DNA of 64,000 nucleotides from DATDFB01 sp035276475 (GCA_035276475.1 DATELQ010000151.1:1-64000), one strand, 5' to 3'. Positions 23,999 to 33,512 are shown, counted from the stretch's first letter. Numbers and translations: made by a program. The notes: a model not told the origin generated them from the sequence alone.

Positions 23999-24811
23999 GT
24001 GCCCGACAAGAAGATCGAGGACGAAGTCGAGCAGCGAAGCTCGCCCAGCGGCGAGATCGTCTACCGCGCCATCCACAAGGAAGGCGACGACGAGTTGCAG
24101 CGCTCGACGTCCGCCCTGGCGTGGTCGGGCCTCGCCGCGGGATTGTCGATGGGCTTCTCCGTCCTCGGACAGGCGCTGCTCTACGCCGCCATTCGGGACA
24201 CATCGTGGCGCCCGCTCGTCGTCAGCTTCGGCTACAGCGTCGGCTTCCTCATCGTCATCCTCGGCCGGCAGCAACTCTTCACCGAGAACACGCTCACCGT
24301 GATCCTCCCCCTCCTGCAGCGGCGCGACGGCCGGACGTTCCGCAACGTGGCGCGGCTCTGGACGACGGTGCTCCTCGCCAACCTCGCCGGCGGCCTCCTC
24401 TTCGCGTTCGCCATGGCGCGCACGAGCGCGATCGACGACGGCGTGCATCAGGCCATGATCAAGATCGCCGAGGGGTCGATGGCGGGCGGCTTCGCGAGCA
24501 TCCTGCTGCGCGGCGTCTTCGCCGGCTGGTTGATCGCCTTGATGGTCTGGCTCCTGCCCTTCGCCGAGACGGCCCGCGTGTGGGTCATCGTGATCATCAC
24601 CTACGTCGTCGGGCTGGCCGGCTTCAGCCACATCATCGTCGGATCGACCGAGGCGATGTTTCTGATGTTCGGCGGCTACATGTCGGGCATCGACTGCGTC
24701 ACGCACTTCATCATCCCGGCGCTCCTCGGCAACTGCATCGGCGGCGTCGCGCTCGTGGCGGCGATCAACCACGCGCAGGTGGTGGCGGGAAACGAAGGCG
24801 TGGATGTGTGA
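23999..24811 (+). CDS. Formate/nitrite transporter (FNT) family channel
   Basis: The 270-residue protein has a charged N-terminal tail and six to seven membrane segments. Family features include LSMGFSVLGQALLYAA, GRQQLFTENTLTVILP (the FNT LFTxNTL motif), AGGLLFAFAMA and GNCIGGVALVAAINHAQV. FNT proteins pass small monovalent anions such as formate, nitrite or hydrosulfide; the YfdC-like subgroup is closest by eye. The GTG at 23999 is the only good start; its ribosome-binding site is weak. Confidence 0.88.
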   Translation: MPDKKIEDEVEQRSSPSGEIVYRAIHKEGDDELQRSTSALAWSGLAAGLSMGFSVLGQALLYAAIRDTSWRPLVVSFGYSVGFLIVILGRQQLFTENTLTVILPLLQRRDGRTFRNVARLWTTVLLANLAGGLLFAFAMARTSAIDDGVHQAMIKIAEGSMAGGFASILLRGVFAGWLIALMVWLLPFAETARVWVIVIITYVVGLAGFSHIIVGSTEAMFLMFGGYMSGIDCVTHFIIPALLGNCIGGVALVAAINHAQVVAGNEGVDV

Positions 24812-24815
24812 GGGG

Positions 24816-25241
24816 TCAGCGGCGGAACTGGAGGACGTTCGTGTCTTCGCCGACGTTCGAGGACGACGCGCCGGCCGCCGCCGTCACGAGGTCGGCGAGG
24901 ACGTTGATGTCGAACGGCTTGCGCACGATGGAATGGACGATCGACGGGTCGAGCTGCCGCGTCAGCGACGCCTCGGCTGCGGCGGTGATGACGATGACGC
25001 TCGGCCGCTTGCCGCTGCGCGTTTGCAGCATGTCGACGAACTCGTATCCGCTGACGGCGGGCATCATCAGGTCGAGGACGATGACGGCGTAGTCGGTCTG
25101 GTTGACCTTCTCGATGGCCTCGGCGCCGTCGGCGGCGATGTCGACGCCGAAGCCGGCGCGCTCGACGATCTTGGCGACGAGCGCGCGGATCGCAGGCTCG
25201 TCGTCCACGACGAGCACACGCCCTTTCCGAGCCGGAAGCAT
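24816..25241 (-). CDS. Single-domain response regulator
   Basis: The 141-residue receiver has VVDDEPAIRALV, the phosphorylation site in VIVLDLMMPAVSG, the Thr in VIVITAAAE and the Lys in IVRKPFDINVL, with a short tail. Its ATG (25241-25239) and the ATG of the divergent AlkB-like gene (25240-25242) share the palindrome CATG, so the two reading frames begin on the same bases in opposite directions. The two genes cannot both use conventional upstream leaders without overlapping transcripts. Confidence 0.88.
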   Translation of the reverse strand: MLPARKGRVLVVDDEPAIRALVAKIVERAGFGVDIAADGAEAIEKVNQTDYAVIVLDLMMPAVSGYEFVDMLQTRSGKRPSVIVITAAAEASLTRQLDPSIVHSIVRKPFDINVLADLVTAAAGASSSNVGEDTNVLQFRR

Positions 25242-25824
25242 GCGCGGCCGTGATGCAACAACTGCGCCGGAGGGATTCCGCTACCGCGCCGACTTCCTCA
25301 CGCCCGACGAAGAGCGCGAGCTCGTCGAGCACGTGGCGGCACTCCCCTTCCACGAAGTGCGCATGCACGGCGTCGTGGCGCGGCGCACCGTCATCCACTT
25401 CGGCTACGACTACGACTACTCCGGCTGGAAGATCACGCCGACCGATGCGCCGCCGCCGTTCCTCCGCTTCGTGATCGAGCGCGCGGCGGCCGAGGCGGGC
25501 GTCGCGGCGGAGAGACTCGCGCAGTTCCTCATCGCCCGCTATCCGCCGGGGGCATCGATCGGCTGGCACCGCGACGCGCCGATGTTCGGCGTCCCGGTCA
25601 TCGGCGTCTCCCTCCTCGGCGCCTGCCGGATGCGCTTCCGCCGCAAGCAAGGGAACGGATGGGAGTCGTTCGAGCAACGCCTCGAGCCACGATCGCTCTA
25701 CATCCTCGACGGCGCGGCGCGGACACAGTGGCAGCACCACATCCCGCCGGCGAAAGAGCTGCGCTATTCGATCTCGATGAGGACCTTGCGCCGCATGCAA
25801 CAAGTTGGCAAATCCGATGCATGA
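25240..25824 (+). CDS. AlkB-like Fe(II)/2-oxoglutarate dioxygenase
   Basis: The 194-residue protein has the AlkB-family core: RYPPGASIGWHRDAP (HxD iron ligands), the distal His in QWQHHIPPAKELRYSISMR and the 2-oxoglutarate Arg in the same segment. An NRTVIHFGYDYDY-like strand precedes it. Family members oxidatively demethylate DNA, RNA or proteins. The sequence is closer to the ALKBH-type small proteins than to E. coli AlkB by layout, so the substrate is uncertain. The ATG at 25240 has GGAAG immediately upstream. Its end overlaps the xoxF start by 8 bases. Confidence 0.85.
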   Translation: MRGRDATTAPEGFRYRADFLTPDEERELVEHVAALPFHEVRMHGVVARRTVIHFGYDYDYSGWKITPTDAPPPFLRFVIERAAAEAGVAAERLAQFLIARYPPGASIGWHRDAPMFGVPVIGVSLLGACRMRFRRKQGNGWESFEQRLEPRSLYILDGAARTQWQHHIPPAKELRYSISMRTLRRMQQVGKSDA

Positions 25825-27679
25825 CACCGCCGCCGTGAAACGACGATTGGGATTCCATCTGATCGCTGCGATTCTGCTCGTCGCCGCGGCATGTCGAACC
25901 AAGGAATCGCCGGCGCGCTCCTTCCCCTTCCTCGAACGACTCTCACCCGCTCCCTCCGTCAAGACCAACCTCGTCGAGCTCCAGCAGGACGACGGGCAGT
26001 GGGTGATGCCGGCGAAGAACTACGCCTCCACGCGCTTCAGCGCCCTCAATCAGATCAACGCCGAGAACGTGAAGAGCCTCAAGGTGGCGTGGACGTTCTC
26101 CACCGGCAGCGACCGCGGCGAAGAGGCGGCGCCGCTCGTCGTCAACAACACGATGTACGTCGTCACGCCGTTCCCCAACATCCTCTACGCGCTCGACCTC
26201 ACCCAGCCGGGAGCGCCGGCGAAGTGGCAGTACAAGCCGAAAGACCTCAACAACGCCGCGAAGGGCGTGGCCTGCTGCGACTGGGTCAACCGCGGCTGCG
26301 CGTACGCGAACGGGAAGATCTTCTTCAACACGCTCGACGGCCGCACCTGCGCGGTCAACGCCGAGACGGGCGACGAAGTGTGGGTGGCGCAGGTGACGGA
26401 CATCAGCCGCGGCGAGTCGCTGACGATGGCGCCGCTCGTCGTCAAGAACAAGGTCCTCGTCGGCGACAGCGGCGGCGAGTTCGGCGTCCGCGGCTCGCTC
26501 ACCGCGCTCGACACGGAGTCCGGCAAGCAGGTGTGGAAGGCCTACAACACCGGCCCCGACGCCGACTGCCTGATCGGCGCGAACTTTCATCCCTTCTACC
26601 AGAGCGACCAGGGCAAAGACCTCGGCGTGAAGACGTGGCCGCCCGATCTCTGGAAGATCGGCGGCGGCACAGTGTGGGGCTGGATCTCCTACGACCCGGA
26701 GCTCGACCTCCTCTACTACGGCACCGCCAACCCCGGCCCGTGGAATCCGGAGCAGCGCCCCGGCGACAACAAGTGGACGTGCGGGATCTGGGCGCGCAAG
26801 CCCGACAGCGGCGAGGCGATCTGGTTCTATCAGTTCAGCCCGCACGATCTCTACGACCACGACGCCATCAACGAGCAGATCCTCATGACGCTGCCGATTC
26901 AAGGGCAGCAGCGCAAGGTGCTGGTGCGGCCGGAGCGCAACGGCTACGTCTACGTGATCGACCGCGCCAACGGCCAGGTGCTGTCAGCGACGCCGTTCGC
27001 CTACATCACGACGAGCAAGGGGGTCGATCTCAAGACAGGGCGCTTGATCCCGAACGCGGAGAAGGCGCCCGGCGTCGGCCGCGTGGTGCGGATGATCTGC
27101 CCTCCCGCGCCCGGCGCGAAGGATTGGGAGCCGTCCGCGTACTCGCCGGTCACGGGGCTCGTCTACATCCCGCACGCGAATCTCTGTCAGGACGAGGAGG
27201 GCGTGCAGGCGAATTACATCGCCGGCACGCCGTACGTCGGCGCAAACGTGAAGATGTACGCGGGCCCGGGCGGCCACCGCGGCGAGTTCGACGCCTGGGA
27301 CCCGGTGAACGCGCGCAAGGTGTGGTCGATCAAAGAGCGCTTCCCGGTCTGGAGCGGCGCGCTGGCGACGGCGGGAAACGTGGTCTTCTACGGGTCGATG
27401 GAGGGGTGGTTCCGCGCCGTCGACGCGCGCACGGGACAGCTGCTGTGGCAGTTCAAGACCGGCTCCGGAATCATCGGCCAACCGATCACCTACCGCGGCC
27501 CCGACGGCAAGCAGTACGTGTCGGTGCTGAGCGGGGTGGGCGGCTGGGCGGGCGCGATCGTATCCGGCCAGCTCGACCCGCGCGACGCCACCGGCGCCCT
27601 CGGTTTCAACAACGCGATGTCGGACCTCGGGAAGTACACGACGAAGGGCGGGATGCTCTACACGTTCGCACTCCCATGA
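25817..27679 (+). CDS. xoxF: PQQ-dependent methanol dehydrogenase, lanthanide (XoxF) type
   Basis: The 620-residue quinoprotein begins with a lipobox-like leader (LLVAAACRTK) and has the eight-bladed propeller with W-docking motifs. It has the vicinal disulfide Cys pair in GVACCDWVNRG, the active-site segment FSPHDLYDHDAINE, and the C-terminal GSGIIGQPITYRGPDGKQYV typical of XoxF. The Asp two residues after the catalytic Asp (D-H-D) is the signature of lanthanide-binding forms. It oxidises methanol or a similar primary alcohol in the periplasm and passes electrons to XoxG. A lipoprotein form is unusual, since most XoxF are soluble periplasmic proteins. Confidence 0.93.
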   Translation: MHDTAAVKRRLGFHLIAAILLVAAACRTKESPARSFPFLERLSPAPSVKTNLVELQQDDGQWVMPAKNYASTRFSALNQINAENVKSLKVAWTFSTGSDRGEEAAPLVVNNTMYVVTPFPNILYALDLTQPGAPAKWQYKPKDLNNAAKGVACCDWVNRGCAYANGKIFFNTLDGRTCAVNAETGDEVWVAQVTDISRGESLTMAPLVVKNKVLVGDSGGEFGVRGSLTALDTESGKQVWKAYNTGPDADCLIGANFHPFYQSDQGKDLGVKTWPPDLWKIGGGTVWGWISYDPELDLLYYGTANPGPWNPEQRPGDNKWTCGIWARKPDSGEAIWFYQFSPHDLYDHDAINEQILMTLPIQGQQRKVLVRPERNGYVYVIDRANGQVLSATPFAYITTSKGVDLKTGRLIPNAEKAPGVGRVVRMICPPAPGAKDWEPSAYSPVTGLVYIPHANLCQDEEGVQANYIAGTPYVGANVKMYAGPGGHRGEFDAWDPVNARKVWSIKERFPVWSGALATAGNVVFYGSMEGWFRAVDARTGQLLWQFKTGSGIIGQPITYRGPDGKQYVSVLSGVGGWAGAIVSGQLDPRDATGALGFNNAMSDLGKYTTKGGMLYTFALP

Positions 27680-28437
27680 AATACCTCCCCACCCTCTGCC
27701 TCCTCCTAGCCTGCGCCACGCCGCCGCCGGCGCGCGTGTTGCGCGTCTGCGCCGACCCCAACAACCTCCCCTACTCCAATCAGCAACAGCAGGGCTTCGA
27801 GAACAAAATCGCTTCGCTCGTTGCGAGCGATCTCGGGGCGCGCGTCGATTACTTCTGGTTCCCGCAGCGGCGCGGGTTCGTGCGTAACACGCTGAAGGCT
27901 GGCGTCTGCGACTGCGTCCTCGGCGTTCCCGCTAATTACGAGCTCACCTCGCAAACCCAGCCCTACTACCGCTCCACCTACGTCTTCGTCTCGCGCCGCG
28001 ACCGTCACCTCGGCGTGGCCTCGCTCGACGACCCGCGCCTCCGCAGTTGGCGCGTCGGCGTGCAGATGATCGGCAACGACCACGTCAACTCCCCTCCCGC
28101 CCACGCCCTTGCGAACCGCGGCGCCGTCGCCAACGTCCGCGGCTACATGGTCTACGACCCGCGCGCCATCGTCGACGCCGTTGCGCGCGGCGACGTCGAC
28201 GTCGCCATCGTCTGGGGTCCGCAGGCCGGCTACTTCGCGCGGCAGGAGCGCGTCCCGCTCGACATCACGCCGGTGACGCCGCAGATCGACCTGCCCTTCC
28301 TGCCGTTCGTCTTCGACATCTCGATGGGAGTGCGGCGCGGCGACAACGGTTTGCGCGACGAGCTCGATCACGTGATCGAGAAGCGGCACGCCGACATCGA
28401 GCGGATTCTCGATCAGTACGGAGTTCCCCGTGTGTAA
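27676..28437 (+). CDS. xoxJ: XoxJ/MoxJ-like periplasmic binding protein
   Basis: The 253-residue protein is a type 2 periplasmic binding protein of the quinoprotein-associated class (RVCADPNNLPYSN near the N-terminus, FVRNTLKAGVCDCVLGVP, DVDVAIVWGPQAGYF). It begins with a lipobox (CLLLACATPP). XoxJ is thought to assist activation of the methanol dehydrogenase. Its start overlaps the xoxF stop (ATGA) and its stop overlaps xoxG. Confidence 0.9.
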   Translation: MKYLPTLCLLLACATPPPARVLRVCADPNNLPYSNQQQQGFENKIASLVASDLGARVDYFWFPQRRGFVRNTLKAGVCDCVLGVPANYELTSQTQPYYRSTYVFVSRRDRHLGVASLDDPRLRSWRVGVQMIGNDHVNSPPAHALANRGAVANVRGYMVYDPRAIVDAVARGDVDVAIVWGPQAGYFARQERVPLDITPVTPQIDLPFLPFVFDISMGVRRGDNGLRDELDHVIEKRHADIERILDQYGVPRV

Positions 28438-28924
28438 ACGTGTCGCGCTGCTCGCGCTCGTCGCTTTCGCCTGCCACCGCGAGATCCGCTCCATCCAGCC
28501 ATCTGCGCAAGACGCAGCCCGCGCCCTCCCCATCCGCGTCAGCGGTCTCCAGCCCGGCCCCACACAACTCGGCTCCTCCACTGCGCTCAACAACCCCTAC
28601 GAGGGCAACGCCTACGCGATCTCGCAGGGGCAGCAGCTCTTCAACAAATACAACTGCTCCGGCTGCCACTTTCACGGCGGCGGCGGGATCGGTCCGCCGC
28701 TGATGGACGAGGAGTGGATCTACGGCAGCTCACCGGCGCAGATCTACATCTCCATCGCCGAGGGGCGGCCGAACGGCATGCCGTCGTGGGGCGGGCACAT
28801 TCCGGATTACCAGATCTGGCAGCTCGTCACGTATGTCCGCTCCGTCGGCGGCTTCGAAGGCAAAGTGGCCACGGCCTCGCGCAGCGAAGGGATGCAGGCA
28901 AAGCGCGCGGAGGAGCCGAAGTGA
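28430..28924 (+). CDS. xoxG: XoxG-like cytochrome c
   Basis: The 164-residue lipoprotein cytochrome (leader LALVAFACHRE) has one c-heme site, CSGCH near residue 77, and an axial Met in GRPNGMPSWGG. The IPDYQIWQLVTYVRSVGG ending is typical of methanol-dehydrogenase-linked cytochromes. It should accept electrons from XoxF. The GTG at 28430 overlaps the end of xoxJ, and its stop overlaps the start of the oxidase subunit II gene (GTGA). Confidence 0.88.
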   Translation: MCKRVALLALVAFACHREIRSIQPSAQDAARALPIRVSGLQPGPTQLGSSTALNNPYEGNAYAISQGQQLFNKYNCSGCHFHGGGGIGPPLMDEEWIYGSSPAQIYISIAEGRPNGMPSWGGHIPDYQIWQLVTYVRSVGGFEGKVATASRSEGMQAKRAEEPK

Positions 28925-29871
28925 GGATCCAGTCCGCGCTCGACCCCGCGGGGCCGCAGGCGGCGCACATCGCCCACCTCTTCTGGACCTTCACCTGGAT
29001 CTGCGTCGGCGTCTACGTCGTCACGCTGCTCTTCGTTCTCGTCGCCACGATCAAAGGCCGCCGCAACGCCGAGCCGGACCTGACCAAAGAGCACACCCTC
29101 GGCATCGGCGTCAGCGCCGCCGCAGGCGTCACCGTCGTCATCCTATTCGTGCTCCTCGTCGCCAGCGTTGCCACCGGCAGCGCCGTCGGCACTTTCGGCG
29201 AGAGCGACCCGCGCCAGCTCGAAGTCGCCGTCACCGGGCATCAGTGGTGGTGGGAAGTGAAGTACCCCGACGCGCTGAACCCCTCGGCGACCGTCACCGA
29301 CGCGAACGAGATCCACATCCCCATCCACACCAAGGTCCTGCTGCGCATCCAGACCGCCGACGTCATCCACTCGCTCTGGATCCCGAACCTCCACGGCAAG
29401 CGCGATCTCATCCCCGGGCGCGTCAACAAGATCTGGGTCGAGGCCGACCAGCCCGGCGTCTTCCGCGCGCAGTGCGCGGAGTTCTGCGGCCTGCAGCACG
29501 CGCACATGGCCCTCGTCGTCTTCGCGCACACCGCCGAGGACTTCGCGCAGTGGAAGGCGTCGGCGTCGCAGGGCGCGGTCACGCCGACCACGCCCTCGGC
29601 GCTCCGCGGCCAGCAGGTCTTCCTCGGCGCGCCGTGCGCCAAGTGCCACAACATCGTCGGCGTCGACGCCTACGGCACCATCGGCCCCGACCTCACCCAC
29701 CTCGCTTCGCGCAAAACCTTGGGCGCCGGAACTTTGATCAACAACCGGGGCAACCTCGGCGGCTGGATCAGCAACGCTCCCGCGCTCAAGCCGGGAGTGC
29801 TGATGCCGCCGAATGCGATGAGCGCGAGCGAGCTGCAGGATTTGTTGGCTTATCTCGAGACCTTGAAATGA
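28921..29871 (+). CDS. ctaC: Cytochrome c oxidase subunit II with fused cytochrome c (caa3 type)
   Basis: The 316-residue subunit has two N-terminal membrane segments and then the CuA domain with GHQWWWEVKYP and the CuA ligand motif CAEFCGLQHAHM. A C-terminal cytochrome c domain carries CAKCH near residue 240. The fused cytochrome marks a caa3-type oxidase. Electrons from XoxG or the 33509 cytochrome can enter through it. The GTG start overlaps the xoxG stop. Confidence 0.95.
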   Translation: MRIQSALDPAGPQAAHIAHLFWTFTWICVGVYVVTLLFVLVATIKGRRNAEPDLTKEHTLGIGVSAAAGVTVVILFVLLVASVATGSAVGTFGESDPRQLEVAVTGHQWWWEVKYPDALNPSATVTDANEIHIPIHTKVLLRIQTADVIHSLWIPNLHGKRDLIPGRVNKIWVEADQPGVFRAQCAEFCGLQHAHMALVVFAHTAEDFAQWKASASQGAVTPTTPSALRGQQVFLGAPCAKCHNIVGVDAYGTIGPDLTHLASRKTLGAGTLINNRGNLGGWISNAPALKPGVLMPPNAMSASELQDLLAYLETLK

Positions 29872-31805
29872 GCGAGCTAACCATCGAACAGCCCGACTTC
29901 GCCCGCGAGCGCGCCATGCTCGAAAAGACCTGGGGCAAAAACCGCGGCCTCCTCGGCTGGCTCTCCGAAACCGGGCACAAGCCCATCGGCCTGCGCTACA
30001 TCGTCACCGCCTTCGTCTTCTTCGGCCTCGGCGGACTCGAGGCGGCGCTCATGCGGCTGCAGCTCTCGCGGCCCGACAACCACCTCCTCAACCCCGACCT
30101 CTATAACCAGATCTTCACCGTGCACGGCACCACCATGATGTTTCTCTTCGCCGTGCCGATGATGCTCGGCATGGGCATCTACTTTGTCCCGCTCATGGTC
30201 GGGACGCGCAACGTCCCTTTCCCGAAGCTCAACGCCTACGGGTACTTCGTCTACGTCGTCGGCGGCATCTTCCTCTACGTGATGCTCTTCCTCGGCGCGG
30301 CGCCGGACGCGGGATGGTTCTCCTACGTCCCGCTGTCGGGACCTACCTTCGATCCCGGCAAGCGCGCCGACACGTGGGCGCAGATGATCACCTTCACCGA
30401 GTTCTCCGGGCTCATCGTCGCCGTCGAGATCGTCGTCTGCGTCTTCAAGCAGCGCGCGCCCGGCATGTCGCTCAACCGCATCCCTCTCTTCGTCTGGTCG
30501 ATGGTCATGGTCAGCTTCATGGTCATCTTCGCCATGCCGGCGGTCATGCTCGACAGCACCTACCTCATCTTCGACCGCACCTTCTCCATGCACTTCTACA
30601 ACCGCGCCGAGGGGGGCGATCCGATCTTCTTCCAGCACATCTTCTGGTTCTTCGGGCACCCCGAGGTCTACATCATCTTCATCCCCGGGCTCGGCTTCAT
30701 GTCGTCGATCATCACCGCGTTCACGCAGCGGAAGATCTTCGGCTACACCGCCATCGTCTGCACCCTCGTGACGACCGCGTTCATGGGCTTCAGCGTCTGG
30801 GTCCACCACATGTTCGCCACCGGCATTCCGCAGCTCGGCTCGAGCTTCTTCACCGCAGCGAGCCTGATGATCACCGTCCCCACCGGCGTGCAGATTTTCT
30901 GCTGGATCGCCACGATCTGGACCGGGCGGTTGCGCATCGCCACGCCGATGCTCTTCGCCTTCGGCTTCTTCATCACCTTCATCATCGGAGGGCTGACGGG
31001 CGTGCAGCTCGGCTCCGTGCCGATCGACTGGCAGGTCCACGACACGTTCTTCGTCGTCGCCCACCTCCACTACGTCTTGATCGGCGGCGCCGTCTTCCCG
31101 CTCTTCGGCGCGTTCCACTTCTGGTTCCCGAAGTGGACGGGGCGGATGTACAGCGAGGCGCTCGGGAAGCTCTCGTTCTGGCTGCTCCTCATCGGCTTCA
31201 ACGTCACCTTCTTCCCGATGCACATCCTCGGGCTGCACGGTATGCCGCGGCGCATCTACACCTACGGCGCGGAGACCGGATGGGGACCGCTCAATGCGCT
31301 GGCCAGCATGGGCGCCGTGTTGATTACCTTGTCAATATTGACGATGCTGATCAACTTCGCAGCACATCGCCGCCGCGGCGCGCTGGCGGGGCCGAATCCG
31401 TGGAACGCCGACACGCTGGAGTGGTCGGTGTCGTCGCCGCCGCCGGCCTACAACTTCCTCCACCTGCCGACCGTGGCCGGCCCCAACGCCGTGTGGGATG
31501 CGGCGCCCGACCAGCCCTACGTCACCGGCATGCGCTTCGACAAACGCGAACTGCTGGTGACGAAGACGCTCGACGCGGAGCCGGACCACAAGCACGAGAT
31601 CCCCGGCCACTCGCTGGCGCCGTTCCTCCTCACGCTGACGTCGACCCTCGGCCTGATCGGCTCGATCTTCTACGGCTGGTGGTTCACCGTCGGGATGATC
31701 ATCAGCGCCGTCGTCCTCGTCTACTGGTTCTGGCCGAATCGCGAGGAAGTGCGCGAGCACCTGGCCCGCGACCGCGGCATCGTCGTGGCGGAGGAGGCGC
31801 GATGA
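29868..31805 (+). CDS. ctaD: Cytochrome c oxidase subunit I
   Basis: The 645-residue subunit has about twelve core membrane segments plus a C-terminal extension with two more (LAPFLLTLTSTLGLIG, FTVGMIISAVVLVYWFW). The heme and copper ligands are visible: VHGTTMMF (low-spin heme a), GHPEVYIIFIPG (CuB His and the Glu/Tyr region), VWVHHMF (CuB His pair) and VAHLHYVLIGG (heme a3 and a). It reduces oxygen and pumps protons. The extension looks like remnants of a subunit III- or IV-like part, as in other caa3 oxidases. Confidence 0.96.
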   Translation: MSELTIEQPDFARERAMLEKTWGKNRGLLGWLSETGHKPIGLRYIVTAFVFFGLGGLEAALMRLQLSRPDNHLLNPDLYNQIFTVHGTTMMFLFAVPMMLGMGIYFVPLMVGTRNVPFPKLNAYGYFVYVVGGIFLYVMLFLGAAPDAGWFSYVPLSGPTFDPGKRADTWAQMITFTEFSGLIVAVEIVVCVFKQRAPGMSLNRIPLFVWSMVMVSFMVIFAMPAVMLDSTYLIFDRTFSMHFYNRAEGGDPIFFQHIFWFFGHPEVYIIFIPGLGFMSSIITAFTQRKIFGYTAIVCTLVTTAFMGFSVWVHHMFATGIPQLGSSFFTAASLMITVPTGVQIFCWIATIWTGRLRIATPMLFAFGFFITFIIGGLTGVQLGSVPIDWQVHDTFFVVAHLHYVLIGGAVFPLFGAFHFWFPKWTGRMYSEALGKLSFWLLLIGFNVTFFPMHILGLHGMPRRIYTYGAETGWGPLNALASMGAVLITLSILTMLINFAAHRRRGALAGPNPWNADTLEWSVSSPPPAYNFLHLPTVAGPNAVWDAAPDQPYVTGMRFDKRELLVTKTLDAEPDHKHEIPGHSLAPFLLTLTSTLGLIGSIFYGWWFTVGMIISAVVLVYWFWPNREEVREHLARDRGIVVAEEAR

Positions 31806-32416
31806 CGCAGCGCGTGCTCGACGTCTCCGCGCTCGAAGAGGAAACGGTCGACAGCCGCTCGCTTCTCTGGTGGGGCAACCTCGGCATGATGGCCATCGAG
31901 GGAACGATCTTCGCGATGCTGATCGCGACGTACCTCTACCTGCGGATGGTCAACCTCGACTGGCCGCCCGCCACCGTCCCCTTCCCCGACCTGGTCTGGC
32001 CGTCGATCAACCTCGGCATCCTTCTCTTGACGTTCATCCCCGCGATCATCCTCGACCGCGCCGCGGTGCACGACAACGTCCCGCTCTGCCGCCTCGCGCT
32101 GGCGGCGCTGGTCGTCGCCGGCGCGGCGTTCTTCATCATCCAGTTCTACGTCCTCGCGAACCTCGGTTATAAGTGGAGCGACCACGCCTACGGCTCCATC
32201 GTCTGGACGAGCATCGGCTATCACATGCTCCACGTCCTCGCTGCCGCGGGGGAGACGGCGCTCCTCTTCATCTACGCGCTGGTGCGGCCGATCGTGAAGA
32301 AGCAGCTCCTCGACTTCCGCTGCTCGGCCGTCTACTGGTACTTCGTCATCGCGATGTGGCTGCCGTTCTACTTCATCGTCTTCATCGAGCCATGGCTGAC
32401 GAGAAAAGGGTACTGA
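31802..32416 (+). CDS. ctaE: Cytochrome c oxidase subunit III
   Basis: The 204-residue protein has five membrane segments with the subunit III patterns WWGNLGMMAIEGTIFAMLIA, GYHMLHVLAAAGETALLF and AVYWYFVIAMWLPFYFIVFI. The start overlaps the subunit I stop (ATGA), and the end overlaps the next small gene by 25 bases. It stabilises the oxidase core and its oxygen path. Confidence 0.92.
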   Translation: MTQRVLDVSALEEETVDSRSLLWWGNLGMMAIEGTIFAMLIATYLYLRMVNLDWPPATVPFPDLVWPSINLGILLLTFIPAIILDRAAVHDNVPLCRLALAALVVAGAAFFIIQFYVLANLGYKWSDHAYGSIVWTSIGYHMLHVLAAAGETALLFIYALVRPIVKKQLLDFRCSAVYWYFVIAMWLPFYFIVFIEPWLTRKGY

Positions 32417-32727
32417 CGATCCGCCCCAGCTCGGTGGCGCTCTGGAGCGGCATCTTCGCCGGTCCGTTCGCCTTCGCGCTGGTGTTCGAGCTGAAGTTCG
32501 CGCTGGTCGGCTATGTCTGCCAGAACCGCGCGCAGTGGCTCTTCTGGGTCTTCTTCCTTCTCGGTTTGGCGATCTGCGCGTTCGGCGCGCTCTCTGCGCG
32601 GCGCGGCATGGAGCCGTCGCCGCGGGCGCGCTTCATGAGCCTCGGCGGGCTGGCGCTGTCGATCGGCTTCGCGGTCTTCCTCGTCGCCCTGATGATGCCC
32701 GACCTTTTCCTGAGGCCATGCCAGTGA
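32392..32727 (+). CDS. Small three-helix membrane protein of the oxidase operon
   Basis: The 111-residue protein has three hydrophobic segments (VALWSGIFAGPFAFALVFEL, LFWVFFLLGLAICAFGAL, LGGLALSIGFAVFLVALMM). It sits where subunit IV-type or accessory genes occur in caa3 operons. It overlaps subunit III by 25 bases and ctaG by 10, so it is firmly within the operon. I recognise no named family; an oxidase assembly or accessory role is inferred from position. Confidence 0.7.
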   Translation: MADEKRVLTIRPSSVALWSGIFAGPFAFALVFELKFALVGYVCQNRAQWLFWVFFLLGLAICAFGALSARRGMEPSPRARFMSLGGLALSIGFAVFLVALMMPDLFLRPCQ

Positions 32728-33512
32728 TCCCCGTCGTCGCGCACATCGAGGCCACGGAGTGGTCGTGGGACCCGCTGGTGGTGGCGCTCCTGGCGATCAC
32801 GTTCGTGCTCTACACCATTGGCGCGCGCAAGGTGCCGCGATGGCAGCGCGTGGCCTTTTACGCCGGCTGGCTGTCGCTCGTCATCGCGCTCGTCTCTCCG
32901 CTCGATCATCTCAGCGAGGTCCTCTTTTCCGCGCACATGGCCCAGCACGAGGTGCTGATGGTCGTGGCCGCGCCGCTCCTCGTCCTCGGCCGCCCGCTCC
33001 TGGCGTTCCTCTGGGCCATGCCGGCGCGATGGCGGCTGCCGCTGGCGTCGTGGACGCAGCGCGCGCCGGTCGCCGCGAGCTGGCGCGCCATCACGCACCC
33101 CGCGGTCGCCACGGTCGTCCACGCCATCGCGCTTTGGACGTGGCACCTCCCCTCGCTCTACCAGGCCACGCTGCGCAGCGACGCCATCCACGCTGTGCAG
33201 CACTCGTCGTTCCTCTTCAGCGCGACGCTCTTCTGGTGGGCGCTGATCCACGGGCGATGGGGCCGCCTCGGGTACGGCGTCGCCATCGGCTACGTCTTCG
33301 TCACCGCCGCGCACAGCGGCGCCCTCGGCGCGCTGATCACGTTCGCGCCAATCGTGATCTACCCCGTCTACGGCTCGCTCGACGACCAGCAGCTCGCGGG
33401 GCTCATCATGTGGATTCCGGCGGGCGTGCTGTTGACGATTGCGGCGGTGGGGTTGATGGTGGGATGGTTGCGCGAGGCGGAGCGCCGCGTCGGGCTCAAG
33501 GAAAAATCGTGA
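32718..33512 (+). CDS. ctaG: CtaG-type caa3 oxidase assembly factor
   Basis: The 264-residue protein has about seven membrane segments and the conserved features of CtaG_caa3: SPLDHLSEVLFSAHMAQHEVLMVVAAPLL-type sequence with several His residues, LWTWHLPSLYQ and FVTAAHSGALGALITFAP. It is needed for copper insertion or assembly of caa3 oxidases in Gram-positives. It is located directly after the oxidase subunits and overlaps the next gene. Confidence 0.9.
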   Translation: MPVIPVVAHIEATEWSWDPLVVALLAITFVLYTIGARKVPRWQRVAFYAGWLSLVIALVSPLDHLSEVLFSAHMAQHEVLMVVAAPLLVLGRPLLAFLWAMPARWRLPLASWTQRAPVAASWRAITHPAVATVVHAIALWTWHLPSLYQATLRSDAIHAVQHSSFLFSATLFWWALIHGRWGRLGYGVAIGYVFVTAAHSGALGALITFAPIVIYPVYGSLDDQQLAGLIMWIPAGVLLTIAAVGLMVGWLREAERRVGLKEKS

